Shown here: in pieces, positions 62,251 through 64,000 of the stretch
Numbering within the stretch: the first letter of the stretch is position 1
Layout: every line of letters starts with the position of its first letter
From: Microcoleus vaginatus PCC 9802
GTDB lineage: Bacteria > Cyanobacteriota > Cyanobacteriia > Cyanobacteriales > Microcoleaceae
Reading direction: 5' to 3'
Length of the DNA: 64,000 nucleotides
NCBI GenBank assembly: GCA_022701275.1
Contig: CP031740.1
Span: 1,561,001-1,625,000, forward strand
Translations under genes and position numbers: made by a program
Notes under the pieces: generated by a model
The model's input: only the letters and a program-made list of their open reading frames with translations
What the model was told of the DNA's origin: nothing
The model's database searches: none

Positions 62251-62967
62251 CTAATTAAGATTTAGCCATTTTTGAGCGTTAAGCCGCTGGACGACACCAA
62301 ACACCATGAGGTCTAGTGTTACCTTGCGCTCATCTATCAAAAAAGGCTCTAAAGTGCTAGTTTTGGTATTATTGTCAGCGCAGGAAAACGCCCTTTGACT
62401 TTGAATATTTTCTTGAGGAAAATATAGGTTAAATTGGCGCTGACCTTCTTGGAATTTCCCAATTACCTGCCAGCAATCCCCGGCGGAACTCATGCCCGCA
62501 ACTGGGAGTTTTTGCTTTGCCAAACTCACCTCTAAATCCTTAACGCCCTGCTTACTCAAAGCAGTTTGCAAAGCGGGCAAATAATCTTGTTGAATAAATT
62601 CCGCAAAGGGCTTGTCTTCAACAGCAGGTGTTTTTTCCTTTTTAGCTTTAGCTGGGGGCTTGTCGCCTTCGGCCTTGGCTGCGGGCTTTTTAGCAGCCGC
62701 CTGGGGCTTGTCAGTGCTGGGTAAGTCGGTTGTCTCGGGTTCGTCGGAACTCGGGGCGTTCTCGATCGCAGCACTGGGAGTTTCCGATTCGCCAGCGGTA
62801 GGATTTTTCGGTTCTTTCTTGGCTGCGGGTTTTTTAGCAGTCGGCTGAGGCTTGTCAGTGCTGGGAAAGTCGCTTGTCTCGGGTTCGTCGGAACTCGGGG
62901 CATTCTCGATCGAAGCAGTAGGAGTTTCGGATTCTCCAGCGGTAGGATTTTGCGGTTCTTCTGGCAT
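62251..62967 (-). CDS. DUF2996-type protein with duplicated acidic N-terminus
   Basis: A 238-aa protein. The C-terminal ~125 residues match my memory of cyanobacterial/plastid DUF2996 (KPFAEFIQQDYLPALQTALS, AKQKLPVAGMSSAGDCWQVI, RQFNLYFPQENIQSQRAFSC, FGVVQRLNAQKWLNLN). The N-terminal 115 residues are disordered and contain a 48-residue tandem duplication (residues 6-53 and 54-101, each with NPTAGESETP, ENAPSSDEPET and AKKPAAK). A strong RBS (aaggaag) precedes the ATG. Function unknown. Confidence 0.75.
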   Translation of the reverse strand: MPEEPQNPTAGESETPTASIENAPSSDEPETSDFPSTDKPQPTAKKPAAKKEPKNPTAGESETPSAAIENAPSSDEPETTDLPSTDKPQAAAKKPAAKAEGDKPPAKAKKEKTPAVEDKPFAEFIQQDYLPALQTALSKQGVKDLEVSLAKQKLPVAGMSSAGDCWQVIGKFQEGQRQFNLYFPQENIQSQRAFSCADNNTKTSTLEPFLIDERKVTLDLMVFGVVQRLNAQKWLNLN

Positions 62968-63147
62968 TAACGCTTCCTTTTAAAAGTGATGGTAAAAGGA
63001 GTTGTGAGTGCAGGTGCGGGCGATCAACTTTTGCGATCGCCGAAACTTTTTATCGAAAACCAACCTGAGAAAATTGCGATTCAAAAAAATTTGAACTTAA
63101 CACACTCAGGACGATCGCCGACCAATATCACAACTCCTTTGGTTATT

Positions 63148-63987
63148 CTAAATCTCAGCGACAGCTCGTTCAATCAAACGGCGGGCGAGAGTTTGAACAC
63201 CAGTGTGTTCGTAGTAGTTGGTAGTCATGTCGAGGAATGCGCCCACGTAGTCCACCTTGTCTGCTGAAATATCTACAAAATTCTGCAAGTGGCCGAGTAC
63301 GTTTTGCGGAGTCAAACCTCGATCGCCCACAAAAGAGCTCATCCAGCCAGAAACCGAGTTAAAGCTTTCGCCAATAAAGCCGAGTTGGCCGGCGGGAGAG
63401 CCCCCTGGAATCATGCCACCGATAGCATTAAATGACGGATTGGATTGCAAATCACTAGGAGAGAGCTTTTGAATCCAAGACTGGGCGGCGAGGATAAAGT
63501 CTGGCCCCAAAGGAATCAAACCGTCAAAACAAACCAAAGCAGCCATCCGCATCAGGGATTCGCCGCCGTAGTCGCCCAAGGATGCAGCAAAATCGCCGAT
63601 GCTGTCGCCGGGAATGCCGTTGATTTGGCAAAAAGCGAGCAACTCAGTGACTAACTTCAGAGAAAGGTCGATCGTTTGAGCTTTTTCTGCCTTGGGAGTG
63701 ATATTGCCCAGCATGGACAAAAACGGCACATTTTGGGCGACTTTGTTAGCGAGGGCGGCAGTGCCCAAAGCCTTGTCGGCGTTGTCAATAGTTTGGTAGA
63801 GCCAGAGAGCGCGCTGGTAGCCCTCAGATTTATCGTTGTAGAGGTAGATGGCGCGCTCGCCAATTTGCTGAATCAGTTCTTCGTCAGTTTCGCCTGTAAC
63901 GGTGCGAATGGTATTTTCAAAGCCAACTAAATTGTTCCACTCGCCGGGAACCACAAAGTCAAGCGCTCGCAGGGCTTTGACAGTCAT
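63148..63987 (-). CDS. Conserved cyanobacterial protein of unknown function
   Basis: A 279-aa protein of alpha-helical character (LVGFENTIRTVTGETDEELI, ERAIYLYNDKSEGYQRALWL, ALGTAALANKVAQNVPFLSM, TTNYYEHTGVQTLARRLIER). I recall similar proteins in other cyanobacteria, some in gene clusters linked to photosystem maintenance, but cannot assign a name. There is no signal peptide. It is complete: the ATG lies 14 bases from the window end. Confidence 0.75.
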   Translation of the reverse strand: MTVKALRALDFVVPGEWNNLVGFENTIRTVTGETDEELIQQIGERAIYLYNDKSEGYQRALWLYQTIDNADKALGTAALANKVAQNVPFLSMLGNITPKAEKAQTIDLSLKLVTELLAFCQINGIPGDSIGDFAASLGDYGGESLMRMAALVCFDGLIPLGPDFILAAQSWIQKLSPSDLQSNPSFNAIGGMIPGGSPAGQLGFIGESFNSVSGWMSSFVGDRGLTPQNVLGHLQNFVDISADKVDYVGAFLDMTTNYYEHTGVQTLARRLIERAVAEI

Positions 63988-64000
63988 GTTGTCTTGAGGC

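Noticed and set aside
1..64000. tRNA, rRNA, tmRNA or Yfr-type small RNA genes
   Set aside because: I looked for cloverleaf arms, a TTCRA T-loop context and the Yfr1 ACTCCTCACAC motif by eye and saw none. A covariance-model scan (Infernal, tRNAscan-SE) would be decisive.

Overview
The window is a chromosomal stretch from a filamentous cyanobacterium, most likely Oscillatoriales (Microcoleus/Oscillatoria-like). The pointers are the very frequent HIP1 octamer GCGATCGC, many 7-bp tandem repeats (STRR type) between genes, and cyanobacterial families such as GUN4, DUF3110, DUF2996, a TamB giant and an Mla-type lipid transporter. The genus is inference. I see no rRNA, tRNA, CRISPR array or prophage.

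Layout. 0-3 kb: S41 protease and ispG. 3-7 kb: accessory stretch with a GUN4 protein, a Y1/RAYT transposase, a small ORF plus YgiT-type zinc finger, a DUF2243 membrane protein, a decayed Rpn-family gene and an orphan. 7-14 kb: one 2326-codon TamB gene. 14.6-25.6 kb: DUF3110, murQ, a nonsense-interrupted P-loop kinase, a CAP/RTX exoprotein, a HEAT-repeat protein, a CBS-pair protein, a 2Fe-2S thioredoxin-fold protein, dacB, an epoxide hydrolase, a Coq4-like protein with a solo LuxR-type HTH, and a secreted orphan. 25.9-35.6 kb: recA, a GT39-like membrane glycosyltransferase, a PGM1-like ATP-grasp ligase, lepB, dihydroorotase, a DUF433/DUF5615 toxin-antitoxin pair, tsaE and a YvcK-like protein. 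35.8-38.6 kb: MlaF and MlaD with a four-helix-bundle gene between them. 38.7-40.4 kb: intact and broken Uma2 genes. 41.1-47.8 kb: a methyltransferase-glycosyltransferase fusion, a SPINDLY-like GT41 protein, a type IV pilin and another methyltransferase, which look like a pilin or cell-surface modification locus. 48-56 kb: more Uma2 copies, an AI-2E transporter, a DUF39 homocysteine-biosynthesis protein, a disordered protein and a TPR protein. 56-64 kb: an Mrr-like nuclease fusion, sdhA, a PlsC acyltransferase, a phytyl-ester-synthase-like hydrolase, a DUF2996 protein and an uncharacterised cyanobacterial protein.

The core genes (envelope and peptidoglycan: TamB, MurQ, DacB, LepB, Mla; isoprenoid; recombination; respiration) sit among small accessory modules. 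Much of the accessory DNA is decaying: a Rpn gene, two Uma2 genes, an unassigned 3' remnant and a P-loop kinase each carry in-frame stops. The gaps are filled with palindromes, MITE-like elements and heptamer repeats. One heptamer type also appears inside tamB as translated sequence within 300-bp tandem modules, the most unusual structural feature in the window. The best candidates for new biology are the 41-48 kb modification cluster and the two-part Mrr-like protein at 56-57.8 kb.
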